From Chloroflexota bacterium (GTDB taxonomy: Bacteria; Chloroflexota; Dehalococcoidia; Tepidiformales; Tepidiformaceae): a stretch of 11,675 nt of DNA. Numbering within the stretch: position 1 is the first letter of the stretch; each line of letters starts with the position of its first letter. The position numbers and the translations under genes are program-made. The notes below the pieces were generated by a model. The model was not told where the DNA came from. It was given only the letters and a program-made list of their open reading frames with translations, and made no database searches. Location: assembly GCA_021823905.1 (NCBI GenBank), contig JAKALX010000076.1:1-11675 (forward strand), given 5' to 3'. This document shows, piece by piece, positions 1 through 6,654 of the stretch.

Positions 1-462
1 GCGATCGCGGCACGGGGCGACGGGCAATGGCGCTCGCTGTGCGACGTGATGGGCCGGCCCGAGCTGGCGAGCGACCCGCGCTTCGCGACGCACGAGGCGC
101 GAATTCGTCACCAGGACGAACTGGACGCGGCTATCGAAGACTGGACGCACACGCTTGACCGCTACGAAGTCATGGCCAGGTGCCAGGCGGCGGGCATCGC
201 GGCCGGCGGCGTGCAGGACGCGGAGGATCTCAACAAACGCGACCCGCAACTGGCGTACCGGGAGTTCTTCGGGACGGCCACGTGCGACCGCTGGGACGCG
301 TACGGTGTCGACCGGTTTCCCGCGCGCTTCAATGGCCGCCGGCCTGGCGTCTACGAGGGCGTTCACGAGGCCGGGGCGGATACGTTCGACATCGTCACGA
401 GCCTGCTGGAGTTCACGGATGAAGAGGCGGCCGGCTTGATGGCGCGAGGCGTGCTCAACTGA
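1..462 (+). CDS. CaiB/BaiF (family III) CoA-transferase, C-terminal part
   Basis: This is the 3' end of a gene that enters from outside the window; the frame is open from base 1 and stops at 460-462. The 153 visible residues contain a segment reading GDGQWRSLC, then VMGRPELASDPRF, followed by a helical stretch beginning HQDELDAAIEDW. That order is characteristic of the C-terminal half of formyl-CoA transferase/CaiB-like enzymes, which move CoA between acyl-CoA and a free carboxylic acid in the cytoplasm. The catalytic Asp lies in the missing N-terminal part, so neither activity nor substrate can be judged. Internal ATG codons near 46 are not starts, because family-typical sequence precedes them. 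The gene is followed at about 70 nt by the synthetase gene on the same strand. Family assignment is confident; the substrate is unknown. Confidence 0.85.
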   Translation, partial: AIAARGDGQWRSLCDVMGRPELASDPRFATHEARIRHQDELDAAIEDWTHTLDRYEVMARCQAAGIAAGGVQDAEDLNKRDPQLAYREFFGTATCDRWDAYGVDRFPARFNGRRPGVYEGVHEAGADTFDIVTSLLEFTDEEAAGLMARGVLN

Positions 463-534
463 CGGCCTGAGAGCGTTGCTTCCTGCCACCCGGTGGCCTC
501 TGCTACGCTTTCCCAATCGGCCGGGGGAACTTTT

Positions 535-1755
535 TTGGCGCTTCGACTCTATTCGTCGCTCGGGCGGGAAACGCGCGAGTTCCGCTCCCTTGTTCCGGGC
601 GTGGTCCGGATGTACGTGTGCGGGGTGACGCCGTACGACGTGACGCATCTTGGTCACGCGTTTTCGTACGTGCAGTTCGACGCGCTCCGCCGGTACCTGA
701 CGTTCCTGGGGAACGAAGTGCGGTATGTTCAGAACATCACGGACATCGACGACGACATGATCATGGTCTCCAGGCGCCAGGGCGGGCGGCCGATCGCGGA
801 GATCCGGGACGAGAACGACGCCATCTTCCGAGCCGATCTGGATCGCCTGAACGTACTGCGGCCGTGGCGCTACCCGAAGGCCACCGAGCACATCGACGAG
901 ATCATCGAGACGACGCGGCGGATCATCGCCAACGGCGCCGGATACGAGGTCGATGGCGACGTGTTCTTCGAAGCGGCCCGCTTTCCGCGCTACGGGCAGC
1001 TCAACGGGGTGACGCTGGAGGCGCTGGCGAAGCGCGAGAACCCCGAGTCGAAGCGCGAGCACAAGAAGCGTGGCCCGCTTGATTTTCTCCTCTGGCAGCT
1101 GACCGAACCGGACGAGCCGAGCTGGGACAGCCCCTGGGGTCCGGGGCGGCCGGGCTGGAGCATCGAGTGCACGGCGATGTCGATGGCGCACCTTGGGGAG
1201 CAGATCGACATCCACGGCGGGGGACGCGACCTGGTTTTTCCGCACCACGAGAACGAAATCGCCCAGGCGGAGACGGCGACCGGGTTGGCGCCGTACTGCG
1301 GCTGGTGGATGCACAACGGGATGCTCAAGCTCGACGGGGTGAAGATGAGCAAGTCGCTGGGCAACCTGGTGCTGGCGCGAAACCTGATGGCCGAGTTCGA
1401 GCCTGACCACCTCCGCCTCTACCTGCTGAGCGAGCACTACCGCGCCGACGCGGACTTCCACGCGAACCTCATGCCCGGTCTTCTGCCGCGGTACGAGCGG
1501 CTTACGAAGGCGGCGCAGCTGGCCGTGGGCGAGGCGGACGGCGGTTCGCCGCTGTGGCAAGCGGTGACCGAGCGGCTGGACGACGACTTCGACACGCCCG
1601 GCGCGCTCGGCCTGCTCGACGCGTCTGCCGCGCGGATCCTGGCGGGATCGGCGGATGCTGGCGAAGCCGCCGTTCTGAAGTCAGTGCTCGCGATTCTCGG
1701 GTTCGCGTTCGCGGGTGCGCGGGGGCCGGCTACCGGGGACTTCTCGCCGCTGTAA
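535..1755 (+). CDS. cysS: Cysteinyl-tRNA synthetase-like protein, short C-terminus
   Basis: This is a class I aminoacyl-tRNA synthetase fold that activates cysteine with ATP. From the TTG start at 535 it is 406 residues. The TTG is preceded by GGGGGAA at about 523-529; a GTG at 493 is in frame but has no ribosome binding site, and family homology begins only after the TTG. Visible motifs are the HIGH-type motif HLGH (residues 38-41), KMSKS (270-274), and the expected zinc and cysteine-binding ligands Cys29, Cys212, His237 and Glu241 (in FPHHENE). About 136 residues follow the KMSKS lysine, against about 195 in E. coli CysS, so most of the anticodon-binding domain appears absent. The N-terminus (CGVTPYDVTHLGHA) and the short tail recall MshC, the mycothiol cysteine ligase, whereas HHENEIAQ and KMSKSLGN look like CysS. 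CysS is my first choice, with an MshC-like ligase as the alternative. The gene converges on the ABC permease with a 26-nt gap. Confidence 0.85.
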   Translation: MALRLYSSLGRETREFRSLVPGVVRMYVCGVTPYDVTHLGHAFSYVQFDALRRYLTFLGNEVRYVQNITDIDDDMIMVSRRQGGRPIAEIRDENDAIFRADLDRLNVLRPWRYPKATEHIDEIIETTRRIIANGAGYEVDGDVFFEAARFPRYGQLNGVTLEALAKRENPESKREHKKRGPLDFLLWQLTEPDEPSWDSPWGPGRPGWSIECTAMSMAHLGEQIDIHGGGRDLVFPHHENEIAQAETATGLAPYCGWWMHNGMLKLDGVKMSKSLGNLVLARNLMAEFEPDHLRLYLLSEHYRADADFHANLMPGLLPRYERLTKAAQLAVGEADGGSPLWQAVTERLDDDFDTPGALGLLDASAARILAGSADAGEAAVLKSVLAILGFAFAGARGPATGDFSPL

Positions 1756-1781
1756 CTTTGGCCGACGGACAGGTTGAGCGC

Positions 1782-2675
1782 CTACTCCTGGATGTCACGG
1801 CGCTGGAATCGCCAGAAGACGAGCACGAGGATGCCGGCCATCCAGGCGACGAGGACCAACGCCGCACGTAGAGCGGGAGCGTCGCCGGAGCCGAAGATGA
1901 AAGGGCCGGCCCCGCCGGTCGCGGTCACGGAGCCGTTCGCGCGCATCAGCGACTCGCCGTTGAAGTTGAGGAGGAACGCCGGGATGTGGCGTGGCCAGCC
2001 TTCGGCCCCGGTGAGGATGCCGGTGAAGATGCTTTCGATGAAGTAGACGCCGAGCGCCGCGCCAACGGCCTGGCCCGCCGAGCGGAAGACGGTCGCGCAG
2101 AGGACCGCGAGGTAGACGTAGGGCAGGACGACGAAAGTCGTTCGCGCCCAGCCTTCGAAGGCATCTTGCAACCAGCGGGCGTCGATCGTCCCGTAATCGA
2201 GAACGTAGACGTGCGTCCACCAGGCGCTGGCGGCCATGCCGATGAGGAAGCCGGCGGCCACGGCGACCGCCGTGAAGAGCGTGCTGGTGAAGAGCTTGGC
2301 GAAGAGGAAGTGCCAGCGATGAACGCCGCGCGCGGCGACCACTCCCACGGTGCGCCAGTCGTACTCGTTGCCCATCATCGATCCGGCGAAGATGACGCAG
2401 ACGAGGGTCGCGAAGAAGCGTTCGAGGGCGAGGCTGTAGGGAATGACGTGGAGGAAGGACATCGCGGCCTTCGCTTCGAGCCAGGCGAAGTACGAGCCGC
2501 GACGGGTGCCTGGCCCGCTGTCGATGCGCAGCCAGAGGAGCACGTAGAAGACGAGGACGAGGGCGGCGAGTGAAATCAAGAGGATGGCCGTCATCCGGCG
2601 GTGGCTGACCTTGAAGAGCTCGGCGTCGAGGGCGTTGAGCAGGCGCGTGGCCTGCGTGCGGACGAGGCTAGACAT
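1782..2675 (-). CDS. ABC-2 type transporter permease
   Basis: This is the membrane subunit of an exporter, about 297 residues from the ATG at 2675. That start overlaps the end of the ATPase gene by 8 nt (ATGTCTAG), which suggests translational coupling. The reading frame stays open upstream to 2954, but that stretch lies inside the ATPase gene and has no permease character. A short cytosolic N-terminus (ELFKVSHRRM) is typical of ABC-2 permeases and precedes a first hydrophobic helix (about residues 27-46). About five more hydrophobic segments follow. The loop containing MMGNEYDWRT is a common feature of this family, and the C-terminus ends in a helix followed by WRFQRRDI. The partner is the ATPase immediately upstream. 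The cargo cannot be read from sequence; relatives export lipids, peptides, antibiotics or other small molecules. Confidence 0.88.
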   Translation of the reverse strand: MSSLVRTQATRLLNALDAELFKVSHRRMTAILLISLAALVLVFYVLLWLRIDSGPGTRRGSYFAWLEAKAAMSFLHVIPYSLALERFFATLVCVIFAGSMMGNEYDWRTVGVVAARGVHRWHFLFAKLFTSTLFTAVAVAAGFLIGMAASAWWTHVYVLDYGTIDARWLQDAFEGWARTTFVVLPYVYLAVLCATVFRSAGQAVGAALGVYFIESIFTGILTGAEGWPRHIPAFLLNFNGESLMRANGSVTATGGAGPFIFGSGDAPALRAALVLVAWMAGILVLVFWRFQRRDIQE

Positions 2676-3618
2676 CCTGGCTCTCGGCGCCGGTGAGCTC
2701 GAAGAAGACGTCCTCGAGGCTGGGCCGAACGGAACGGATCTCGGCGGCGTAGAGCCCCTCGGCGGCAAGGAAACGGTTGATTTCGCGGCCTTCCTGGCCG
2801 GCGCCGGCGATAGCCAGCTCATCGCCTTCGCGCCGGACCCGGCCGGCCCACGGCGATGTGGCGAACGCTGCTTCGGCTTCGGCTGCTTCCGGAAGGCGGA
2901 CACGCAGCTCGCCGGTCTCGCCGAGGAGGCTTGCGGTCGTGCCCTGGGCCACAACCCGGCCGGCCTGCAAGATCGCCACGGCGTCGCAGACCTGCTCGAC
3001 TTCGTGGAGGAGATGGCTGCAGAGGATGATTGTGCGGCCCTCGGCGGCGAGTTCGGGGATGAGCTCGCGAACCTCGCGCGTCCCCTGCGGGTCGAGGCCG
3101 TTGGTCGGCTCGTCGAGGATGACGAGCTCGGGATCGTGGAGGATGGCGGCGGCGATGCCCAGGCGCTGCTTCATGCCGAGCGAATAGGTCTTGAAGGTGC
3201 GGTCGGCTGCCTGGCCGAGGTGGACGCGATGGAGGGCATTGTCGATGCCAGCCGGGCCGGCGCCCGGGGTGTACTTCTCGAGGAGGCGGAGGTTGTCGCG
3301 GCCGGAGAGGTAGGGGACGAAGGCGGGCGTTTCGACGAGCGAGCCGATCCGACGAAGGAGGTCGGGGCCGTGGTGGGAGAGCGGCTGGCCGAAGAGGCTG
3401 ACGGTTCCCGCGTCGGGGCGGCCAAGGCCGAGGATCATGCGGACGGTGGTCGACTTGCCGGAGCCGTTGGGGCCGAGGGCGCCGAAGACGGTTCCGCGGG
3501 GAACGGAGAGATCGACGCCGCGGATGGCGGTCACTGCGCCATAGCGCTTGGTCAGTCCGCGGGCTTCGACGACGCTATCCAGTTGACGCTCCTTCGCGAA
3601 CGAGGCTCTGGAGTCCAC
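2668..3618 (-). CDS. ABC transporter ATP-binding protein (BcrA/CcmA type)
   Basis: This is the nucleotide-binding subunit that powers the adjacent permease by ATP hydrolysis at the cytoplasmic membrane face. Counted from a GTG at 3618 (316 residues): Walker A GPNGSGKS (49-56), signature YSLGMKQR (145-152), Walker B LVILDE (165-170), D-loop GLDP (174-177) and H-loop His202. The C-terminal ~90 residues form the small accessory region usual in BcrA-type ATPases. The start is uncertain. GTG 3618 has no ribosome binding site, whereas a CTG at 3582 (304 residues) sits 6 nt after AAGGAG and directly precedes the conserved VVEARGLTKRYG, so CTG may be the true start. The frame is open to an ATG at 3948, but that extension crosses a GA-rich tract and an opposite-strand PIN fragment and is low-complexity, so I reject it. 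The stop codon overlaps the permease start. Confidence 0.88.
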   Translation of the reverse strand: MDSRASFAKERQLDSVVEARGLTKRYGAVTAIRGVDLSVPRGTVFGALGPNGSGKSTTVRMILGLGRPDAGTVSLFGQPLSHHGPDLLRRIGSLVETPAFVPYLSGRDNLRLLEKYTPGAGPAGIDNALHRVHLGQAADRTFKTYSLGMKQRLGIAAAILHDPELVILDEPTNGLDPQGTREVRELIPELAAEGRTIILCSHLLHEVEQVCDAVAILQAGRVVAQGTTASLLGETGELRVRLPEAAEAEAAFATSPWAGRVRREGDELAIAGAGQEGREINRFLAAEGLYAAEIRSVRPSLEDVFFELTGAESQDV

Positions 3619-3639
3619 GGTAAAGGGCGCGGGGGAAAG

Positions 3640-3702
3640 CGGGCGGAAGGGGTGGGGGACGGGGAGGAGGGAGGAGAGAGGAGGGAGGAGGGAGGAGGCG
3701 GG
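3640..3702. repeat. GA-rich homopurine tract
   Basis: The plus strand is almost entirely G and A here, with imperfect GGAGGAGG units. It lies just upstream of the ABC operon on the minus strand, so it would be pyrimidine-rich in any transcript of that operon. It is low-complexity DNA between the ATPase start and the PIN remnant. I see no promoter consensus inside it. Confidence 0.7.
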
Positions 3703-3747
3703 GCGCTTCAGGTAGGCAGGGGAGCGTATCGGTCTCGCGGCGGGCCT

Positions 3748-3882
3748 CGGGTGCGCGTCCTGCTGGATTTCCTGATCGGCGCCCACGCGCTCCATCAGAC
3801 CGACCGCCTGCTCACGCGAGGCCCGCGGTTCCACCGGGCGTATCTGCCGGACCTGGTGAGTCTGGATGCGTCCGCGGGATGA
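3748..3882 (+). pseudogene. Remnant of a VapC-type PIN-domain toxin (C-terminal fragment)
   Basis: About 44 codons in one frame read VRVLLDFLIGAHALHQTDRL, then LLTRGPRFHRAYLPDL, ending at a TGA at 3880-3882. This matches the C-terminal end of PIN-domain endoribonucleases of the VapC type, where DFLIGAHA carries a conserved active-site Asp and an LLTRD-x-x-F motif follows. Here the Asp of that second motif is replaced by Gly (LLTRGPRF). No start codon, N-terminal half or first acidic residue of the domain lies upstream; the sequence runs directly into the GA-rich tract and the ATPase gene. No VapB-like antitoxin is present. I read it as a dead fragment of a toxin-antitoxin module. The call rests on motif recognition in a short piece, so it carries moderate uncertainty. 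Confidence 0.65.
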
Positions 3883-3919
3883 GGGATTGGCGGAAGGGGC
3901 GGCGGCGGGGAGGGCGGTA

Positions 3920-3946
3920 AAGGGGGAACCCGAAGGCGCCCCCCTC
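3920..3946 (-). terminator. Possible terminator for the beta-helix gene
   Basis: On the minus strand, GGGGG and CCCCC arms flank a CC-TTC-GG core, and the 3' arm is followed by CTTTACCG. It lies about 35 nt past the stop codon of the beta-helix gene at 3978. The U-tract is poor, so this is a tentative call. Confidence 0.4.
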
Positions 3947-3977
3947 ACGTGGGTGGCTGTTGAGAGCGACGGCGACG

Positions 3978-5435
3978 CTAGTCTCTGCCGTGGTGCCCGG
4001 TACCGCTGTGGTCATTCTGGCCGTCGTGCCCGTCGTCATCACCGTGCTCCCGGAGGTGTTCGACGTAGCTGACGCACGCGCCCTGGTTCTTGAAGCCGGT
4101 GCCGTTTGCGCGGAGGACGATGTCCCATCCGCCGTCCTTGCACTGGTTCTTGCTGATTGCCAGAGCGCCTCCGTTGCAGGGGCCGCTGAGGTCGGAGGTG
4201 GTCAGCCAGGGATTGAAGGAGACACCCGTGCTGACTCGATCGCCGGTACCGGGCCCAACCGGACCGGGGCCGTTGGCGGCGCCCCACCAGTTGCAGGTTG
4301 CATCAATGGTTGAACCAAGCGACTCGTCCGCCATCAATCCATACAGATTGCCGGCGATGGAGTTGTTATTGACTTTGATGCTCCCGTTCAAACCAGCCAC
4401 GTTGATCCCGTTGCCGCTCGGAACATGGACAATATTGTTGTGAATGTTGGCGCTAACCCCTCCGGCCGGATCGTTGTTCAATGTGCCGCTGACGTTCTTC
4501 AAGAATACAGCACCATTTAGGTTAATGATGTCCGTCGTGGCGAAGTCAAAATTGTTGTCTTCGATCACGACGTTGGTGAACTTGCCAGGGTTTTGGCCCG
4601 AGAATCCACCCGAAAACTGCACACCAGTGGATTTGAAGTTGACAAACTGGTTCTCGTTGATCTCCTGTAGAGAAATGACATTCACTCCGCCGTAAGTGAT
4701 CGCCTCGATAGCGCGACCGCCGTATTTGTTACCGTCTCCGCCGTCTGCCACAGCATACACTCCGGTGAACAGCGCGTCGAAGGTGTTTTCCGCGATTGTC
4801 GACGCGCCAGTCTGCCGTTCCAGGAGGATGCCGTGGTACATAGCGCTCAAGTAGTTGTCCTGGATCGCTAGCGTGCCAGTGTTACCATAGGTCCATATGC
4901 CGTAGTCATTGCCCACAGTCAGACCAGCGCCATGGCCGATCAGCTTGTTGTGTTGGATCGTTACCGGATAGCTGCTCTTGGCAAATATGTTCAAGGCAAT
5001 GCTACTGCCATCGCTGGGATTCCATCCCGTATTGACGATCTTGAAGCCCTCGAAGATGACTGGTCCCGTGGGCTGATAGATCCGTACCTGACCAACCTTC
5101 AGCATGGTCGTACTATTCTGACCGTCAATCACGACATTGTCAGGATTTGACACGTCCCCAACAATCGTAAGCCCCTTGGTGATAATCAGCTGTTCCGTAT
5201 ACGTCCCCGCGGCCACGTTGATCGTGTCCCCGAGCGAAGCCTTGTTGATGGCCGCCTGAATGGTCAGGCAGGCGCTACCAGTGGCGAGGCAGGAGTTCCC
5301 GTCACTCCCGGTCGTGCCGTCCACGTACCAAGGGCCGGCGGCTCGCGCGTTTTGGGTGAGGCCGAAGCTGCCGCCGGCGACGGTCGCGAGGGCGACCATC
5401 GCCACGACCATGGCAAGGAGGATGAGTTTTCGCAT
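3978..5435 (-). CDS. Secreted right-handed parallel beta-helix repeat protein
   Basis: 485 residues from the ATG at 5435, which follows CCGGAGTAATCAG (GGAG, 8-nt spacing). Residues 1-33 form a signal peptide ending NARA-A. The mature start WYVDGTTGSDGNSC, then TIQAAINKASLGDTINVAAG (about 58-77), is the classic opening of DUF1565/NosD-like parallel beta-helix proteins. Asn-rich coil repeats follow (NHN/DNN/NNN turns to about residue 370) and end with CNWWG at 381-385, a frequent closing motif in these proteins. The C-terminus has a small Cys motif, QCKDGGW (431-437) with FKNQGACVSYV (448-458), seen on many exported proteins. It ends in a tail rich in His, Asp and Gly (460-485) that might bind metal ions. 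The likely location is extracellular or cell-surface. No catalytic residues are identifiable; it may be a surface carbohydrate-binding or adhesin-like protein. Transcription is probably from the shared promoter at 5542-5600. Confidence 0.85.
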   Translation of the reverse strand: MRKLILLAMVVAMVALATVAGGSFGLTQNARAAGPWYVDGTTGSDGNSCLATGSACLTIQAAINKASLGDTINVAAGTYTEQLIITKGLTIVGDVSNPDNVVIDGQNSTTMLKVGQVRIYQPTGPVIFEGFKIVNTGWNPSDGSSIALNIFAKSSYPVTIQHNKLIGHGAGLTVGNDYGIWTYGNTGTLAIQDNYLSAMYHGILLERQTGASTIAENTFDALFTGVYAVADGGDGNKYGGRAIEAITYGGVNVISLQEINENQFVNFKSTGVQFSGGFSGQNPGKFTNVVIEDNNFDFATTDIINLNGAVFLKNVSGTLNNDPAGGVSANIHNNIVHVPSGNGINVAGLNGSIKVNNNSIAGNLYGLMADESLGSTIDATCNWWGAANGPGPVGPGTGDRVSTGVSFNPWLTTSDLSGPCNGGALAISKNQCKDGGWDIVLRANGTGFKNQGACVSYVEHLREHGDDDGHDGQNDHSGTGHHGRD

Positions 5436-5535
5436 CTGATTACTCCGGACCTGTTGTCTCGGGGGCGTAGGGGAGAACCCTGAGGGCGGCGCCGCCCGGC
5501 AAGGAGGAATCATCCTTGGGCGTTACTGATTTGTC
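5436..5535 (-). promoter_or_regulatory. Conserved structured 5' leader, copy 1
   Basis: This is the inferred untranslated region between the start expected from the -10 box and the ATG at 5435. On the minus strand it can form three adjacent hairpins: a weak AGGATGATTCCT-type stem, the palindrome GGGCGGCGCCGCCC (5484-5497), and AGGG-TTCT-CCCT. The ribosome binding site CCGGAGTA comes last. It does not match a riboswitch consensus I can recall, including GEMM (c-di-GMP). Confidence 0.55.
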
Positions 5536-5681
5536 ACTACCTAAATACTTGATCGACGGGAAATGTCGCGATTTTGGGCGGATTCTGACGGGGTTCTAAC
5601 GGGTTGGGGGCCAGGTTGGGTGGGGATTGCGGTTGCCTCGCCATAGTGGCTGGTCAGCGAGCGGGCCGCGACGACGTTCTG
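5438..5681 (-). repeat. Copy 1 of the promoter-leader repeat
   Basis: This segment is near-identical to 6292-6531 and, over its first ~170 bp, to 7268-7447. It carries, in minus-strand order, a GC-rich upstream part shared only with copy 2 (CCTCGCCATAG and CCGCGACGACGT on the plus strand), the 11-bp repeat array, the -10 box and the hairpin leader. Compared with copies 2 and 3 it lacks about 7 nt in the leader near 5470. Similarity stops at the start codon: the signal peptide of this gene is not a copy of the other two. Confidence 0.9.
5542..5600 (-). promoter_or_regulatory. Shared promoter, copy 1: 11-bp direct repeats plus -10 box
   Basis: On the minus strand the repeats are GTTAGAACCCC (5600-5590), GTCAGAATCCG (5589-5579) and the weaker CCCAAAATCGC (5578-5568). 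A -10 box TATTTA lies at 5547-5542. There is no good -35 hexamer 17 nt upstream of the -10 box, which fits an activator-dependent promoter. The spacing is identical in all four copies in the window. Binding by an OmpR/PhoB-family regulator is inferred from the 11-bp periodicity. Confidence 0.65.
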
Positions 5682-5708
5682 TAGGAGGTGGCTTTTCGTG
5701 GGGTGCGG

Positions 5709-5754
5709 GAGTGACGAAAAAGGACAAAGGGAAGGGGCGCCGGATGGCGCCCCC
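5709..5754 (-). terminator. Rho-independent terminator of the 170-aa secreted protein gene
   Basis: A perfect 8-bp stem GGGGCGCC / GGCGCCCC with a 4-nt loop lies at 5734-5753. On the minus strand it is followed by a pyrimidine-rich run that includes TCCTTTTTCG. It begins 24 nt past the stop codon at 5778, in the right orientation. Confidence 0.75.
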
Positions 5755-5777
5755 TGGAGTCGTCACTCGCTCGCCGA

Positions 5778-6290
5778 CTACGGCTTGGCGCCGTAGCCGT
5801 TCGGCGTCGCAAGGGCGCCCCAGATATGGCCAGTGCCGAAGCTCGGGTCGAGGCCCTGGTCCATGATCACCTCATAGTTGCCCCAGACCGAGTACCCGCC
5901 GCTACGCCAGTATGGGCTTGCTGCTCCAGCGGAGCCGACCCAGATGATTTTGTAGTGCCAGACCGCGCTCGATCCGTCCGGTGCCATGCCGTTCCATTCG
6001 TTGTCTGTCCAGGCGCCAGCACAGTAAGTGGGGTTGTTGTAGCCGTTGGCGTTGCAGGCATCCCAAGCGGCGTTCCACTTCATGACGAGATGGTCGTTCG
6101 CGTAGGTAGGATCTCCCCACACTTTGCCGTCCAGCACTTTGTCCACCCCGTCGGCTGGACCGACGAATATGCGGGCGCCGTAGTTGTAGCCATATTGGTC
6201 GAAGCCACCGGCAGCGTTCGCCACGCTCGGGACTACGAGCACTGCCCCGATGATGGCCGCGAAGACGGCCCCGATCATTGCTTTCCGCAT
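5778..6290 (-). CDS. Small secreted protein of unknown function (170 aa)
   Basis: The ATG at 6290 follows CCGGAGTAACCC. Residues 1-26 are a clear signal peptide (MRKAMIGAVFAAIIGAVLVV, then PSVANA), with cleavage expected near residue 26. The mature ~144 residues are rich in Trp, Tyr, Gly and Asn and contain YGYNYGARIFVGPADGVD, VWGDPTYANDHLVMKWN, EWNGMAPDGS and VWHYKIIWVG. These segments resemble an uncharacterised exported family that I recall only as hypothetical proteins, so I assign no function. Two Cys residues (79 and 90) could form a disulfide. The aromatic, beta-rich composition would suit an extracellular binding domain, but that is speculation. It has its own promoter (copy 2) and terminator, so it is probably monocistronic. 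The signal-peptide codons are near-identical to those of the neighbouring 203-aa gene although the mature proteins are unrelated. Confidence 0.85.
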   Translation of the reverse strand: MRKAMIGAVFAAIIGAVLVVPSVANAAGGFDQYGYNYGARIFVGPADGVDKVLDGKVWGDPTYANDHLVMKWNAAWDACNANGYNNPTYCAGAWTDNEWNGMAPDGSSAVWHYKIIWVGSAGAASPYWRSGGYSVWGNYEVIMDQGLDPSFGTGHIWGALATPNGYGAKP

Positions 6291-6396
6291 GGGTTACTCC
6301 GGACCTGCTGTCTCGGGGGCGCGGCACGTAGGGGAGAACCCTGAGGGCGGCGCCGCCCGGCAAGGAGGAATCATCCTCGGGCTTTACTGATTTGTC
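6291..6396 (-). promoter_or_regulatory. Conserved structured 5' leader, copy 2
   Basis: Same leader as copy 1, with the full-length form of the segment near 6320-6335 (GTGCCGCGCCCCC on the minus strand). The palindrome GGGCGGCGCCGCCC is at 6345-6358, and the ribosome binding site GGAG is 8 nt before the ATG. Confidence 0.55.
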
Positions 6397-6402
6397 ACTA
6401 CG

Positions 6403-6461
6403 TAAATACTTGATCGACGGGAAACGTCGCGATTTTGGGCGGATTCTGACGGGGTTCTAAC
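6403..6461 (-). promoter_or_regulatory. Shared promoter, copy 2: 11-bp direct repeats plus -10 box
   Basis: GTTAGAACCCC at 6461-6451, GTCAGAATCCG at 6450-6440, a weaker third repeat at 6439-6429, and a -10 box TATTTA at 6408-6403, all on the minus strand. Spacing is identical to the other three copies. Confidence 0.65.
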
Positions 6462-6600
6462 GGATCGGGGGAATAACGGCCACCTCGCCATAGCGCCCTG
6501 GCCAGCGCGCGGTCCGCGACGACGTCTTTGAGAAACGGCCCCGTAGGGGCGGGTCGTGCGAGTCGTGGGAAAAAGGGGAGATGAAACAGGACAGAAGGGG

Positions 6601-6627
6601 GAGGAGGCGCGGACGGCGCGCCCTCCC
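6601..6627 (-). terminator. Probable terminator of the 203-aa secreted protein gene
   Basis: A stem of GGAGG-CGCG (6603-6611) with CGCG-CCTCC (6617-6626), one bulged base and a 5-nt loop. It starts 28 nt past the stop at 6655. On the minus strand it is followed by a pyrimidine-rich CCCCTTCTGTCCTGTTTC rather than a clean U-tract. A second hairpin GCCCC-GTA-GGGGC lies further along near 6540-6552. Confidence 0.5.
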
Positions 6628-6654
6628 CCTCAGCGGAATCCGAATCTACTCCCG

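Larger units (their letters stand above)
6232..6531 (-). repeat. Copy 2 of the repeat: promoter, leader and signal-peptide codons
   Basis: This is the longest copy. From about 6232 to 6467 it matches 7208-7447 almost base for base, including about 60 nt of coding sequence for the signal peptide. Its promoter-distal part (about 6480-6531) matches 5633-5681 of copy 1 instead, with shared segments CCTCGCCATAG and CCGCGACGACGT. The pattern suggests successive duplications with different end points. Confidence 0.9.

Noticed and set aside
1782..2672. Plus-strand open frames opposite the ABC permease (for example 1986-2573)
   Set aside because: They are highly charged translations with no recognisable domain, lying opposite a permease with clear hydrophobic segments.
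2584..3750. Long plus-strand open frame opposite the ABC ATPase gene
   Set aside because: It is the complement of a well-supported ATPase with Walker and signature motifs, and its translation is low-complexity with no family features. Only its last ~44 codons, past the ATPase gene, look like a real protein remnant.
3619..3948. N-terminal extension of the ABC ATPase to an ATG at 3948
   Set aside because: The extra residues are Pro/Ser/Arg-rich and cross a GA-rich tract and the PIN fragment; conserved sequence begins only near 3570.
5436..5535. c-di-GMP (GEMM) or cobalamin riboswitch in the leader
   Set aside because: The conserved GEMM core elements and the cobalamin-box sequences are not present; only generic GC-rich hairpins are visible.
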